Source: Bacteroidia bacterium (GTDB taxonomy: Bacteria > Bacteroidota > Bacteroidia > Flavobacteriales_D > Crocinitomicaceae). Taken from it: 36,986 nt of DNA. A program made the position numbers and the translations under genes. Below are positions 24,537 to 34,217 of this stretch, in pieces. The stretch is taken from positions 1 through 36,986 of the forward strand of contig JAUICI010000016.1 in the NCBI GenBank assembly GCA_030427935.1. Direction: 5' to 3'. Under the pieces are notes generated by a model. That model was not told the DNA's origin. It saw only the letters and a list, made by a program, of their open reading frames with translations, and ran no database searches. Within the stretch, counting starts at the first letter, position 1, and each line of letters opens with the position of its first letter.

Positions 24537-27500
24537 TTATGGTTGTTTTATCACATGGATGAATCCTTGTCCTTCGAATTCAGTTCCATTTTGCGCTTTC
24601 GCAGTATAAACATAGGAGTAGACACCGTCAGAAACAGGCTTACCTGTGTTTTGGTTGCTTCCATCCCAGCTATTGCTAGCATTATACATTCCAGGAGTTG
24701 TAACTGGTTCTGTAATCTCGTAAACCACATGACCCCATCTATTTAGGATTGTACAAGTCATTGTTTCCATTCCTTCTGCAATAGGAGCCCATGAATCATT
24801 ATGTCCATCTCCGTTAGGCGTGATCACGTTTGGATCTGTAATCGATGGTTCTGGATAGATTTCGATATTCTGACAAAGTGTGTCATAACATTCGTAATCA
24901 TTAGCCACAACCAAACAGATTGTATAGTCACCCGCCATAAACGTTGTGTCGAATGGTGGCTGTAATGAATCATAACCTATGATGTAAGACTGTTGGTTTG
25001 TATCTGCATCAGAATAGAAAGACCAAGTATTCGTTACTCTGTCAGTCGATCCATCAGTTACAGTTACCGTTACAGGCTCAGTACCATTTACAGGGTTAGC
25101 CGTAAACTGAGCTACTGGATTCAAGGAATCCACATAAACAGAATCACAAGCTAAACATCCGTTTGCATCCATCGCACATAAGGTATACCATCCTGGAGTT
25201 CTATTACCCCAAGTATTGGTGTTGGATCCAAGTCCTGACTGTGAAGCCCACTGGTAAGAAATAGTTCCCGTTCCACCTGCTGCCGTTCCTGAAACAGTTC
25301 CTGAACCTGGGTAAATTCCGTTTCCTCTACAATAAGAAGGCTCTGCACTGATTGTTTGAATCGTCAATGCTGGAGGATCAGTTAAAGTAAACTGCTCTTG
25401 CCAGATACATCCAGCAGAATCTACCATGATTACCGTGTAAGTTCCATCCGACATGATAAATACAGAATCTTGTGCAATCTCACCTGGCTCTGGAGACCAA
25501 TCAAAGTTCACATCTCCTTGCGTTCCTGTAATGTTTACCACTTGAGCCCATCCTGAAGCATCTCCAGCACATAATGGGTTACCAGTAATCACATTTGCAA
25601 TAATATCATCCGGTTGATCTAAGAAAACAGAATCACTCAATGTACATCCGTTTCCATCTTCAATTGTACCGTAGTACCATCCAGTCGGAAGTAATTCCGC
25701 ACCGTTTGAGTTTCCTTGGTTCAATTGAGTTCCTTGATCATCTGTAATCGTGAAAGTATAGTTGTTATCACCACCAGTAGCATTGATATAAACCGAACCA
25801 TTGGACTGCTCAAAACAAATTGGTTGAGAAGTTGTAAAGTTCATAGCTAATGGATCTGGCTCATTTACAACAATGATAAAGTTGGATACACATCCGATTT
25901 GATCCACAATATCAACAGACCAAGTAGAACCGTAAAGGTTACATAATTGGTGGTTAACACCTCCTGCTGTAATTACACCAGTTTCAGTAATTGGTGCACC
26001 AGACTGTGGAGTCCAAATAATATCTAATGGGAATGGTCCGTCATTATCATCCACATTTACCAATTCAATACAACCATCTTGAGCCCCACCACAAGTTACA
26101 TCATCTACATTGAATGAAGCAATGGTTGGAGGTGTTCCAAGATCAGAACTAATAAATGCTGTAGTATCTAAAGAACATCCTGTTGCATTGTCTACAATGT
26201 TAATTTGGAAAGTCCCTTGGAAAAGTCCAGTAAACTGACCAGTTTGGTTACTCACAGACTGAGGTCCTTGACCACCGTTAATTGTAAAGTCGTAGTTACC
26301 TGAAACTGGGTTCATGATGATTTCAATTTCTCCATCTTGTGAGTTTGTCACACAAGAAGTAATATCTGTAATATTAATTGCAGTTACATCAACAGTTCCG
26401 ATCGTTACTCTTACTGAGTCAAGTAGCGTATAACAATCATCTGATGCCTCGATATAATACCAGGCAGTTGCACCAGGTGAGAAATCTGCATTCGCAGACG
26501 TATAAAGAACTGTTCCTTGATCGTCTGTCCATTCATATGTGATTGCACCGTTTGCGTTATTCAACTGTGCTGTGAATGAAGCGGTTTGACCAGGACAAAT
26601 TGTTTGTGAGTTACCTCCAGGAATTGTTAAAGTAGGAGATGGATTCACTGTAATTGTCATGTCATCAGTTGAGATACAACCATTCAAATCAGCAGTAACT
26701 GTATAAGTTGTTGTACCAGGAGTTGCTTGCGTAAAACTTTGACCATCGGTTACACCGTTATCCCAAGAGATATTTGCTCCATCTGGGTTGTCTGCAATTA
26801 AAGTAACCAATTCGTCAAAACAAACCGTTAAATCTGGCCCTGCATCCACAGAAGGAAGTGGGTTAATAGTTATTGTAATTTGCTCAACAGTTACACAAGA
26901 AGGATCAGAAGGATCCTCAGCTCTAATATAATAAGTAGAAGTACCTGTTTGTGAAATCACTGTTGATCCTAATGGATTCACATCATTCGCTGCATCGGCT
27001 GCAGAAGAGTGATATGAAATTACAGCACCACCTGGGTTACCAACACCAGTTGAGAAGTCAATTGTATTTGGCTCACAAACAGCTGCTGGAGGCGTAATGT
27101 TGATTACAGGGTTAGAACATGTAACACAAGGAGGAACGATTACTTCAACTGTATCTGGACAGTCGTCATCGTTTTGTCCATATAAATAATAAGTACCACC
27201 AACATTACCATCAACGGTAACCGGAGTACCAGAAGTATTATTAACTAATCCTGTTGGCTCCCACATATAAGCAGTACCACCAGAGGCAGTAATATCAACG
27301 TTTCCTTGAGCATCACAAGCTCCAACCGAAGCTTGGATATTTGAACCATTTACTACAGTTACAATCATCGTATCTTGAACACCACCACAGTTGTTTACTA
27401 GGGCTGGTGCATCTCCAATAATCATATAAGTACCTACTGCCGGAGGTGTACACACTACTGTATCACCAGTTGATTGGTTTAAGTGTGGTCCCGACCAGTT

Positions 27501-28550
27501 AACTGGGTTTCCGTCTTGTCCAGTTGCAATAATTGTAGCAGATGAACCTAAACAAATTGTTTGGTCACCACCTACAGATAAAGAACCTTCTACACCAGAA
27601 ACCGCTTGGATTACATAATCACATATATCTCCTGCATATCCATCGACCATTAAGTAGTATGTGTTTCCAGGTATTAAACCAGTTCCAGTAAAAGAATTCG
27701 TACCAACAGGCATTGGAGATTCACATCCAAGGTCAGTTACTGTTCCAGAACCACAGTTTCCTGGTAGTGAGAACATGAAAAACTGAATACCTGAGTTACA
27801 ATCATTGATTGGGTCCGTTACATCTACATTTAACTGCACAGTAGAAGCTGAAGCAGTAAATGTCATGAACGAGTTATTCTCAATAGATCCACAGAAAGGA
27901 GTTTCCAAACCAGACCATGCCTGATCGGAGTATCCTGAAGTAGAACCACAATATCCATCAAAAGTACAGATTGGAGTTGCATTTGCACAATCATCCCCAG
28001 CTGCAGGTGTGTTTCCACAATCGTAAGAGGTCGAGTTTGATCCTCCTTCAGCTGCATCATAAACACAAAGAGAAAAAGTCCCTTGCTCTAGTGGGTCACC
28101 AGGGAATACAAATACAGGTGGTTCGTAATTATCCCACACTCTTATAAAGATGTATGTTCCTGGAGTTAATCCCGTTAATTGCATGAAAGGCATGAGCGCA
28201 TTCGTAGAACCATCCAAATCACAAGCGATTTCTGTAAATGGTCCAGCACATGTAGCTGCTGTATAAACGGCTGCATTAATATTTGATAAAGATCCAGCCT
28301 GTGCATCCACATTCACTACTCCTGAAGGAGGAACGATTCCTACAAACCACACATCTTCTCCGTTATAGTTTTGACATGATGGGTTTGCAACAGTTGATCC
28401 AGTTGCTCCAAGATTATCGTATTGAACGTAACTACAAGATGGTCCAATATTCACCGGATAGGCTCCACATGGATCATCATTAACTGGTTGAGCTAAAACG
28501 CTTCCTGAAATAAATAAAATCAGTGAAGCTAAAATTAATTTCATATTCAT
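24537..28550 (-). CDS. Giant secreted surface protein, type IX secretion C-terminal domain
   Basis: 1337 residues with signal peptide MNMKLILASLILFISGSVLA. The N-terminus has two Cys-containing PPC-like beta domains (~22-165, with DPCGAYPV and GEDVWFVGIVPPSG; ~185-320, with DDCANATPICTFDGYCG). Several PKD/Ig-like repeats follow (TICLGSSATI, GPDLTVCFDELVTL, QTICPGQTASF), then SprB-like repeats (DDVTCGGAQDGCIELVN, QPICFEQSNGSVYINATGG, NPLCAGDASG). The last ~97 residues (NVITPNGDGHNDSWAP, NRWGHVVYEI, GKPVSDGVYSYVYTA, GQGFIHVIKQP) are the gliding motility-associated C-terminal domain, a T9SS sorting signal, so the protein is exported to the cell surface. It is probably an adhesin or matrix protein. 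It starts 13 bases after the small secreted gene upstream and shares its last ~700 residues with the gene at 29148. Confidence 0.93.
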   Translation of the reverse strand: MNMKLILASLILFISGSVLAQPVNDDPCGAYPVNIGPSCSYVQYDNLGATGSTVANPSCQNYNGEDVWFVGIVPPSGVVNVDAQAGSLSNINAAVYTAATCAGPFTEIACDLDGSTNALMPFMQLTGLTPGTYIFIRVWDNYEPPVFVFPGDPLEQGTFSLCVYDAAEGGSNSTSYDCGNTPAAGDDCANATPICTFDGYCGSTSGYSDQAWSGLETPFCGSIENNSFMTFTASASTVQLNVDVTDPINDCNSGIQFFMFSLPGNCGSGTVTDLGCESPMPVGTNSFTGTGLIPGNTYYLMVDGYAGDICDYVIQAVSGVEGSLSVGGDQTICLGSSATIIATGQDGNPVNWSGPHLNQSTGDTVVCTPPAVGTYMIIGDAPALVNNCGGVQDTMIVTVVNGSNIQASVGACDAQGNVDITASGGTAYMWEPTGLVNNTSGTPVTVDGNVGGTYYLYGQNDDDCPDTVEVIVPPCVTCSNPVINITPPAAVCEPNTIDFSTGVGNPGGAVISYHSSAADAANDVNPLGSTVISQTGTSTYYIRAEDPSDPSCVTVEQITITINPLPSVDAGPDLTVCFDELVTLIADNPDGANISWDNGVTDGQSFTQATPGTTTYTVTADLNGCISTDDMTITVNPSPTLTIPGGNSQTICPGQTASFTAQLNNANGAITYEWTDDQGTVLYTSANADFSPGATAWYYIEASDDCYTLLDSVRVTIGTVDVTAINITDITSCVTNSQDGEIEIIMNPVSGNYDFTINGGQGPQSVSNQTGQFTGLFQGTFQINIVDNATGCSLDTTAFISSDLGTPPTIASFNVDDVTCGGAQDGCIELVNVDDNDGPFPLDIIWTPQSGAPITETGVITAGGVNHQLCNLYGSTWSVDIVDQIGCVSNFIIVVNEPDPLAMNFTTSQPICFEQSNGSVYINATGGDNNYTFTITDDQGTQLNQGNSNGAELLPTGWYYGTIEDGNGCTLSDSVFLDQPDDIIANVITGNPLCAGDASGWAQVVNITGTQGDVNFDWSPEPGEIAQDSVFIMSDGTYTVIMVDSAGCIWQEQFTLTDPPALTIQTISAEPSYCRGNGIYPGSGTVSGTAAGGTGTISYQWASQSGLGSNTNTWGNRTPGWYTLCAMDANGCLACDSVYVDSLNPVAQFTANPVNGTEPVTVTVTDGSTDRVTNTWSFYSDADTNQQSYIIGYDSLQPPFDTTFMAGDYTICLVVANDYECYDTLCQNIEIYPEPSITDPNVITPNGDGHNDSWAPIAEGMETMTCTILNRWGHVVYEITEPVTTPGMYNASNSWDGSNQNTGKPVSDGVYSYVYTAKAQNGTEFEGQGFIHVIKQP

Positions 28551-28563
28551 AATTTCTCTGATT

Positions 28564-28947
28564 TTATTTTAATAGAATTTCTCTTTTACCTTGACTCAAC
28601 ATTCCACCATGAGCTTTTAGAATCTCATAATAGATTTTGTTGTTTGCAGTAGTACCTTCTGTTGTGACGCGAAGAACTTTCTTTGTCCCTACATTAATAA
28701 TATCTGCTTTAATAATTTGAGTGAACTTGGATTGCGCTAAGCCTTTCAAGTCATTTGCTTGAAATGCATTTGCACTTTTAAGTTCGTAATTGTAAACAAC
28801 AACAAGACCTTTATATTGGTCATTGTTATGTTTTTTGTTGTAGACAACCATTTCCTCAGCGGTGGTAATGTCTTTTTTCTTTTGGGCACTAGCGAAAGAC
28901 GCGGATGCGAAAATCACTAAGATTGCCAGTAGATGTTTCAACTTCAT
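28564..28947 (-). CDS. Small secreted protein, unknown, in operon with a giant surface protein
   Basis: 127 residues with a signal peptide (MKLKHLLAILVIFASASFASA, cleavage before QKKK). The mature ~105 residues are basic, with alternating beta/helix character (YKGLVVVYNYELKSANAFQA, FTQIIKADIINVGTKKVLRV, NNKIYYEILKAHGG). There are no cysteines and no recognisable family. It is 13 bases upstream of the 1337-residue surface protein on the same strand and has its own -7 element, so it leads a two-gene unit. A role in handling or anchoring the large protein is possible but unsupported beyond position. Confidence 0.83.
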   Translation of the reverse strand: MKLKHLLAILVIFASASFASAQKKKDITTAEEMVVYNKKHNNDQYKGLVVVYNYELKSANAFQANDLKGLAQSKFTQIIKADIINVGTKKVLRVTTEGTTANNKIYYEILKAHGGMLSQGKREILLK

Positions 28948-28992
28948 TTTTTTAAAATTAGTATACGATTCGTGTTAATAGCTATTAGACGT

Positions 28993-29000
28993 CAAAGTTA
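28993..29000 (-). promoter_or_regulatory. Bacteroidota -7 element for the small secreted/surface-protein unit
   Basis: CAAAGTTA on the plus strand is TAACTTTG on the minus strand, an exact TAnnTTTG match, 45 bases before the start at 28947. No -33 TTG is found at the usual distance. Confidence 0.45.
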
Positions 29001-29101
29001 TACAAAAGGTTTTATCACCTAAAAATTTTTTTTGATTTAGTGATTATGAAACGTCTTTAATCCCTTTGTTCGTGGGTTGTGCAGGTAATTAATTTAAATA
29101 A

Positions 29102-29128
29102 AAAAAGCCGCTAAAAAAGCGGCTTTTT
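29102..29128 (-). terminator. Rho-independent terminator after the second giant surface-protein gene
   Basis: AAAAAGCCGCT (29102-29112) and AGCGGCTTTTT (29118-29128) form a perfect stem around AAAAA. It lies 19 bases past the stop of the gene at 29148-32609. It is symmetrical, so it would also work on the other strand. Confidence 0.9.
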
Positions 29129-29147
29129 CTGGTATTTTGTTCCTTTA

Positions 29148-32100
29148 TTAAGGATTTTTGATCACATGTATAAAGCCTTGACCTTCGAATTCATCACCGT
29201 TTAAAGCGGTGGCTGTGTAGACGAAAGAGTATACACCATCCGCTACCGGTTTTCCAGTATTCGAATTTGTTCCATCCCATGTATCGGTTGGACTAGTCAA
29301 CTCAAAGACTTTATTACCCCATCTATTAAAGATTGTACAATTTAATTCTGACATACCTTCTGTTATTGGAGCCCATTCATCGTTATGTCCATCACCATTA
29401 GGTGTAATTACGTTTGGTAAGTTCGAGGATGGAACCGGGAATAAATCCAGAATCACGCACATGGTATCATAGCATTCAAAATCGTTGGATACAACTAAAC
29501 AGATCGCATGGTCTCCATCTTGTGTGAAAGTAGTGTCGAACGGAGCTTGAAGCGAATCATAACCAATGATGTATGAATTCGAAGTTGTGTCTCCGGCAGG
29601 ACCGATGAATGTCCAGCTGTTTGTTACTCTGTTTTCAGATGAATCCGTTACGGTAACTGTCACTGGAACTGTTCCGGATAATGGATCAGCAGTAAACATA
29701 GCTGCCGGATTCAATGAATCCACATAAATTGAGTCGGTTACAACACAGTTGTTTTGATCGGTTGCAAACAAGGTATACCATCCAGGAATTCGGTTACCCC
29801 ATGTATTGGTATTTGATGAAGCTCCCATTCCTGTCCAGCTATAGGTAATTGTTCCTGTACCACCTGCAGCAGTACCTGATACCGTTCCTGAACCTGGATA
29901 AATTCCATTTCCTCTACAGTACGAGGGCTCAGACGAGATTGTAAGAATATAGATAGAATCTGGATCATCTAAAGTGAATGAATACTGCCAGATACATCCA
30001 ACCGAATCAACAATTGTAACTGTATGGTTTCCTGCGTTCAAGAATCTCGCATAGTCTGTAGAATCACTTGTTGGGTTCCAAGAATACTGTACGGGTCCTT
30101 GCGCATTGAAAACTTGATCAACTAGAGCTTCACCAGAAGCTTGTCCATAACATTTTGGATCTGTTAATAAGATCGAAGCAAACATCGAGTCTGGTTGATC
30201 CAAGAAGATAGAATCTCCTAGATAACAACCATTGTCATCTGTAATCGCAGTGTAATACCATCCAGTTGGAATCAACTCTGCGGCATTTGAATTATTAGAG
30301 TTAATCTGATTGCTATCCGCATCATAAATTGTAAAAGTATATGGAGTAGTTCCTCCAGTTCCGTTAATGTAAACGGATCCATTTGACTGACCATAACATA
30401 AAGGCTCGTCAGAAGTTAAACCTAAACTAATTGGATCTGGTTCGTTGATTGTTACCGTGAATGTGTGTACACAACCAATTTGGTCTGCAATAGAAACCGT
30501 CCATGAAGATCCATATAAATTTGTATTTGAATGTGTTTGAGGATCAGTAGTAATAACTCCAGTCTCAATAATTGGGGCACCTGAAGTTGGTGTCCAAGTT
30601 ACATCATATGGCAAGTTTGCCGATGTTCCAGAAATATCAACCAATTCTATCGATCCATTCATGTCACCAGGACAAGTTACGTGCGTTACATTAAACGATG
30701 CTGGTTCTGGTGGTGTTCCAACTATAGCACCAATGGTAACAACAGTATCTAATTCACATCCTGTATTCACATCTTCAATGTTTACTTGGTAAGCACCGTT
30801 AAACAATCCTGTAAACACACCAGTTGTATTTGAAGCAGTTGTTGCAGGAATACCCCCATTAATATTGAAGTTAAAGTTTCCTACGGCAGCAGTTGGGTTC
30901 GTAATAATTTCAATTTCTCCATCGTCATTTGTACCCACACAAGAAGTAATGTCTTGAATGTTGATGGCAGTAACATCAACTGTTCCCATTAAAACTCTCA
31001 TGGAATCAATTACTGAGTTACAGTTGTCTGTTACTTGAAGATAAATCCAAGTATCTACAGTTGGAGAAACATCCCAAGTTGCTCCTGTGCTTTCAACTGG
31101 GTTGATCGAATTGTTATAAGACCATTCGTAATTAACCGTACCCGTGTTACCTGTAACGTTCGGTGTGATTGTAATTGTTTGTCCCGGACAAATTGTCTGT
31201 GTCGCACCTCCAGAGAATGTAATCGATGGTGGAGCAGGGGAGTTTACAGTTACATCAACTGTTCCTTGAGCAGTTACACCACATCCATCAGTTACGTCAA
31301 CTGTATAGGTTGTTGTACCTGTTGTTGGCGGAACTGAAACTGTAGCTCCAGTACCTTGTGCTCCCCAATCATATGTAAAAGGAGGAGTACCTGCGTCCGT
31401 GGAAGCAGAAATATCAATATCACCTGGAGGACAAGTTAAAGTCGTATCTGAAGTCACAACATTGAATGTTGGAGCATCAATAATCCAAATTGTTCCGTTC
31501 AGAGGAATTGTGTCCCCACAAGCAGAAATAATATAAGTTCCTAAAGTAATGGATTCTGGTCCTTCAGTCATACCATCCTGAATTGGCGTAATCGATACTG
31601 TAACCGAATCCACACCGTCAGGCATGCAAATAGAATCAGGAAGAACATTGTAATCTACACCAGGAGTTGCGGTACCACCCACAGCAAGTGGGTAACATAC
31701 ATCTCCAGTTGCATCATCTCTTGTAAATACAAGCAAGGCTTCTGTACATCCTTCTACAATCACTGAGTCAGTTGAAATTGTCCCGTCAGGGTTGATTGGA
31801 GATAAACTTACACTTGGACCTGTAGAAACAAATGATTCAGCTTCTAAGAATACCCCAGTATCGTAAATTCCATCTAGGTTATCGGCAAGTGCCATTTTAA
31901 TATGATAAGTTTCACCACATTGAAGTGGAGCTGCAATCGCCGTTAATGAATTGGTATAACCTTGAAAAGCCATTGGTGAACCAGTGTTCCAGTTAAAGTA
32001 TTGACAGTTTACACAAGGTCCAGCATTTCCAGTACCATTATTAATTGTTGCAATAGATACTTCCGTCGCTGTTCCAGGAACCAAAGCAATATTGATTGAG

Positions 32101-32609
32101 TTATTTGAAAATGGTCCAGTAATTCCAGGTCCACTTAGAAAGAATCCGAAAATATCGGCGTAACCAATAAATGTATTGTACTCTTCAGAACCGAAGGAAT
32201 AATTAAATAAAGCGGTATCGTTTGTCGCTAAAAAGTCAAACTCAATAACGATGGCGTCATTCGTTGCCGTACCATTGTTGATTTGAAGTAGATCTGGATC
32301 TGCACCACCGTTTAAGTCGGTACTTGCAAAAGCTCCTGCTGTTGCACAATCAACCGCGTTACCAGTTGACATTACAATACCGGTTGCAATTGGGAATCCA
32401 GTTCCTTGATCATCAAAATAACCTACTTGTGGATTCACCACGTTTGCAGGGGCACCATTTACGGTAACATTTGAGATTTGAACTCCAGGAGCTAAGACGT
32501 TAGTTATAAGGTCTTGCACAGTTTGGGTGTTTGTAACCGTAAACTGGGCACTAACATAGGAACTCATAAACATCATGGTTCCAAAAACGAATAAGGCAAT
32601 TCTTTTCAT
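29148..32609 (-). CDS. Giant secreted surface protein: choice-of-anchor L, repeats, type IX secretion C-terminal domain
   Basis: 1153 residues with signal peptide MKRIALFVFGTMMFMSSYVSA. Residues ~22-260 are a choice-of-anchor L domain (SFGSEEYNTFIGYADIFGFF at ~140, FNWNTGSPMAFQGYTN, YHIKMALADNLDGIYDTGVF). A Calx-beta-like segment follows (~265-360, GTATPGVDYNVLPDSICMP, DGMTEGPESITLGTY), then PKD/Ig-like and SprB-like repeats (FNVTHVTCPGDMNGSIELVD, EPLCYGQSNGSVYINGTGG). From ~1065 the gliding motility-associated C-terminal domain (NVITPNGDGHNDEWAP, NRWGNKVFEL, GQGFIHVIKNP) marks it for T9SS export. Everything from about residue 455 on is a paralogue of the other giant protein's C-terminal ~700 residues, while the N-terminal domains differ. 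It is monocistronic, with a terminator downstream. Confidence 0.93.
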   Translation of the reverse strand: MKRIALFVFGTMMFMSSYVSAQFTVTNTQTVQDLITNVLAPGVQISNVTVNGAPANVVNPQVGYFDDQGTGFPIATGIVMSTGNAVDCATAGAFASTDLNGGADPDLLQINNGTATNDAIVIEFDFLATNDTALFNYSFGSEEYNTFIGYADIFGFFLSGPGITGPFSNNSINIALVPGTATEVSIATINNGTGNAGPCVNCQYFNWNTGSPMAFQGYTNSLTAIAAPLQCGETYHIKMALADNLDGIYDTGVFLEAESFVSTGPSVSLSPINPDGTISTDSVIVEGCTEALLVFTRDDATGDVCYPLAVGGTATPGVDYNVLPDSICMPDGVDSVTVSITPIQDGMTEGPESITLGTYIISACGDTIPLNGTIWIIDAPTFNVVTSDTTLTCPPGDIDISASTDAGTPPFTYDWGAQGTGATVSVPPTTGTTTYTVDVTDGCGVTAQGTVDVTVNSPAPPSITFSGGATQTICPGQTITITPNVTGNTGTVNYEWSYNNSINPVESTGATWDVSPTVDTWIYLQVTDNCNSVIDSMRVLMGTVDVTAINIQDITSCVGTNDDGEIEIITNPTAAVGNFNFNINGGIPATTASNTTGVFTGLFNGAYQVNIEDVNTGCELDTVVTIGAIVGTPPEPASFNVTHVTCPGDMNGSIELVDISGTSANLPYDVTWTPTSGAPIIETGVITTDPQTHSNTNLYGSSWTVSIADQIGCVHTFTVTINEPDPISLGLTSDEPLCYGQSNGSVYINGTGGTTPYTFTIYDADSNQINSNNSNAAELIPTGWYYTAITDDNGCYLGDSIFLDQPDSMFASILLTDPKCYGQASGEALVDQVFNAQGPVQYSWNPTSDSTDYARFLNAGNHTVTIVDSVGCIWQYSFTLDDPDSIYILTISSEPSYCRGNGIYPGSGTVSGTAAGGTGTITYSWTGMGASSNTNTWGNRIPGWYTLFATDQNNCVVTDSIYVDSLNPAAMFTADPLSGTVPVTVTVTDSSENRVTNSWTFIGPAGDTTSNSYIIGYDSLQAPFDTTFTQDGDHAICLVVSNDFECYDTMCVILDLFPVPSSNLPNVITPNGDGHNDEWAPITEGMSELNCTIFNRWGNKVFELTSPTDTWDGTNSNTGKPVADGVYSFVYTATALNGDEFEGQGFIHVIKNP

Positions 32610-32653
32610 CGTATATAGTAAATTTTCATTTATTCATAAGCTAGACTGCTTAT

Positions 32654-32672
32654 TTGCACACAAGGTTGCACA
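32654..32672. repeat. Short direct repeat upstream of the surface-protein gene
   Basis: TTGCACA occurs at 32654-32660 and again at 32666-32672, a 12-base period (roughly one helical turn), 45-63 bases before the minus-strand start at 32609. It may be a paired regulator-binding site; there is no further support. Confidence 0.25.
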
Positions 32673-32777
32673 AAGAAATCATTTTTTTACCAAAATAGGA
32701 ATTTTTAATAGAAACACGTAGAGAAATGAGGTAGACTCTAGGATTTCTTATTGGTTAGATTGAAAAGAAACTTTTCT

Positions 32778-32785
32778 TAACTTTG
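32778..32785 (+). promoter_or_regulatory. Bacteroidota -7 element for the M20 peptidase gene
   Basis: TAACTTTG matches TAnnTTTG exactly, 25 bases before the ATG at 32811. A TTG at 32751-32753 is 24 bases upstream, at the edge of the accepted spacing. Confidence 0.5.
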
Positions 32786-32810
32786 GGGGTTCACAAACTC
32801 AAGACGAACT

Positions 32811-34217
32811 ATGGAAGAAACAATGGAAATGACGAAGACCAAACACTATTTTCAAGAGAATAAAGAGCGATTTTTAGAGGAGTTAATTGATATTTTAAAA
32901 ATTCCATCAGTAAGTGCTGATCCAGCCTATAAGACTGATGTGGCTAAGATGGCTCAAGCCTTGAAAGAAAATATGGAAGCTTCAGGAGTTGATCATGTGG
33001 AGATTTGTGAAACGGCGGGTCATCCGATCGTTTACGGAGAAAAAATTATAGATACTAGTCTTCCTACAGTTTTGGTTTATGGTCATTATGATGTGCAACC
33101 AGCAGATCCAGTTGAACTGTGGGATTCACCAGCTTTTGAACCGGTAGTAAAGAAAACCGATATCCATCCAGAAGGAGCAATTTTTGCTAGAGGTGCATGT
33201 GACGATAAAGGACAAATGTTCATGCACGTCAAAGCATTTGAATGCATGATTAAAACAAATACACTTCCATGTAACGTAAAGTTCATGATTGAAGGAGAAG
33301 AGGAAGTTGGATCTGAAAATCTTGGAACCTTTTGTGCTGCAAATAAAGAGAAATTGGCAGCTGATATCATTTTAGTTTCAGATACTGGAATGTTGGCAAA
33401 TGATATTCCATCAATTTGTACTGGACTTAGAGGTCTTAGTTATGTTGAAGTCGAAGTTGTGGGACCAAATAGAGATCTGCATTCAGGATTATATGGAGGT
33501 GCAGTTGCAAATCCATTGAATATTTTATCCAAAATGATTGCATCCTTGCATGATGAAGAAAATCGAATTACGGTTGAAGGTTTCTATGATAATGTTGTAG
33601 AGCTTTCTGCAGAGGAAAGAGCGGAAATGGCGAAGGCGCCTTTTAGTCAGGAAGAATACAATAAAGCATTGGATTTAAATTCGGAGTATGGAGAAAAAGG
33701 TTATTCAACTCCAGAAAGAGCTTCGATTCGACCAACTTTGGATGTGAATGGCATTTGGGGAGGATATATTGGAGAAGGTGCCAAAACGGTAATTCCTTCT
33801 AAAGCTTATGCCAAGATTTCGATGCGTTTAGTTCCAAACCAAGGTTCGGATGAAATCACGGAAAAATTTCAAAAACACTTTGAAGCCATTGCTCCTGCAG
33901 GGGTGACGGTAAAGGTAAAGCCACATCATGGAGGAGAAGCAGCTGTGACTCCGATTGATTCAATTGGGTACAAAGCAGCCAGCTTGGCGATGGAAGAATC
34001 TTTTGGTAAGACTCCAATCCCAGTGAGATCTGGTGGATCAATTCCAATTGTAGCTTTGTTTGAAAAAGAATTGGGTTTGAAAACGGTATTGTTTGGTTTT
34101 GGACTTGATTCTGATGCGATTCACTCACCAAATGAGCATTACGGACTATTCAATTTTTATAAAGGGATAGAAACGATTCCATTGTTTTACAAGAATTTTA
34201 CTGAATTGTCTAAATAG
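32811..34217 (+). CDS. M20 family metallopeptidase (dipeptidase)
   Basis: 468 residues. Metal-site motifs of M20 dipeptidases are all present: VLVYGHYDVQPAD (His92, with Asp94), FARGACDDKGQMFMH (bridging Asp at 131), MIEGEEEVGSENL (general base and metal Glu near 161-165), ILVSDTGML and DSDAIHSPNEH near the C-terminus. The insertion between them (~200-310, including GPNRDLHSGLYGGAVANP) is the dimerisation/lid domain of the carnosinase-like branch. It has no signal peptide and is presumably cytoplasmic, cleaving dipeptides. The start at 32811 is the first ATG; ATGs at codons 5 and 7 are alternatives. Its TAG stop is the first unit of a degenerate heptamer array. Confidence 0.94.
   Translation: MEETMEMTKTKHYFQENKERFLEELIDILKIPSVSADPAYKTDVAKMAQALKENMEASGVDHVEICETAGHPIVYGEKIIDTSLPTVLVYGHYDVQPADPVELWDSPAFEPVVKKTDIHPEGAIFARGACDDKGQMFMHVKAFECMIKTNTLPCNVKFMIEGEEEVGSENLGTFCAANKEKLAADIILVSDTGMLANDIPSICTGLRGLSYVEVEVVGPNRDLHSGLYGGAVANPLNILSKMIASLHDEENRITVEGFYDNVVELSAEERAEMAKAPFSQEEYNKALDLNSEYGEKGYSTPERASIRPTLDVNGIWGGYIGEGAKTVIPSKAYAKISMRLVPNQGSDEITEKFQKHFEAIAPAGVTVKVKPHHGGEAAVTPIDSIGYKAASLAMEESFGKTPIPVRSGGSIPIVALFEKELGLKTVLFGFGLDSDAIHSPNEHYGLFNFYKGIETIPLFYKNFTELSK

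Noticed and set aside
29012-29045. Imperfect hairpin around the T-run in the 28948-29147 gap
   Set aside because: The stem needs a bulge and is mostly A-T; likely chance in AT-rich DNA.
31035-31337. Cysteine-rich 100-residue frame on the plus strand inside the giant surface-protein gene
   Set aside because: It is antisense to repeat-encoding DNA of a clear long gene; its cysteines come from the reverse complement of Thr/Val-rich codons, and it has no start context or homology.
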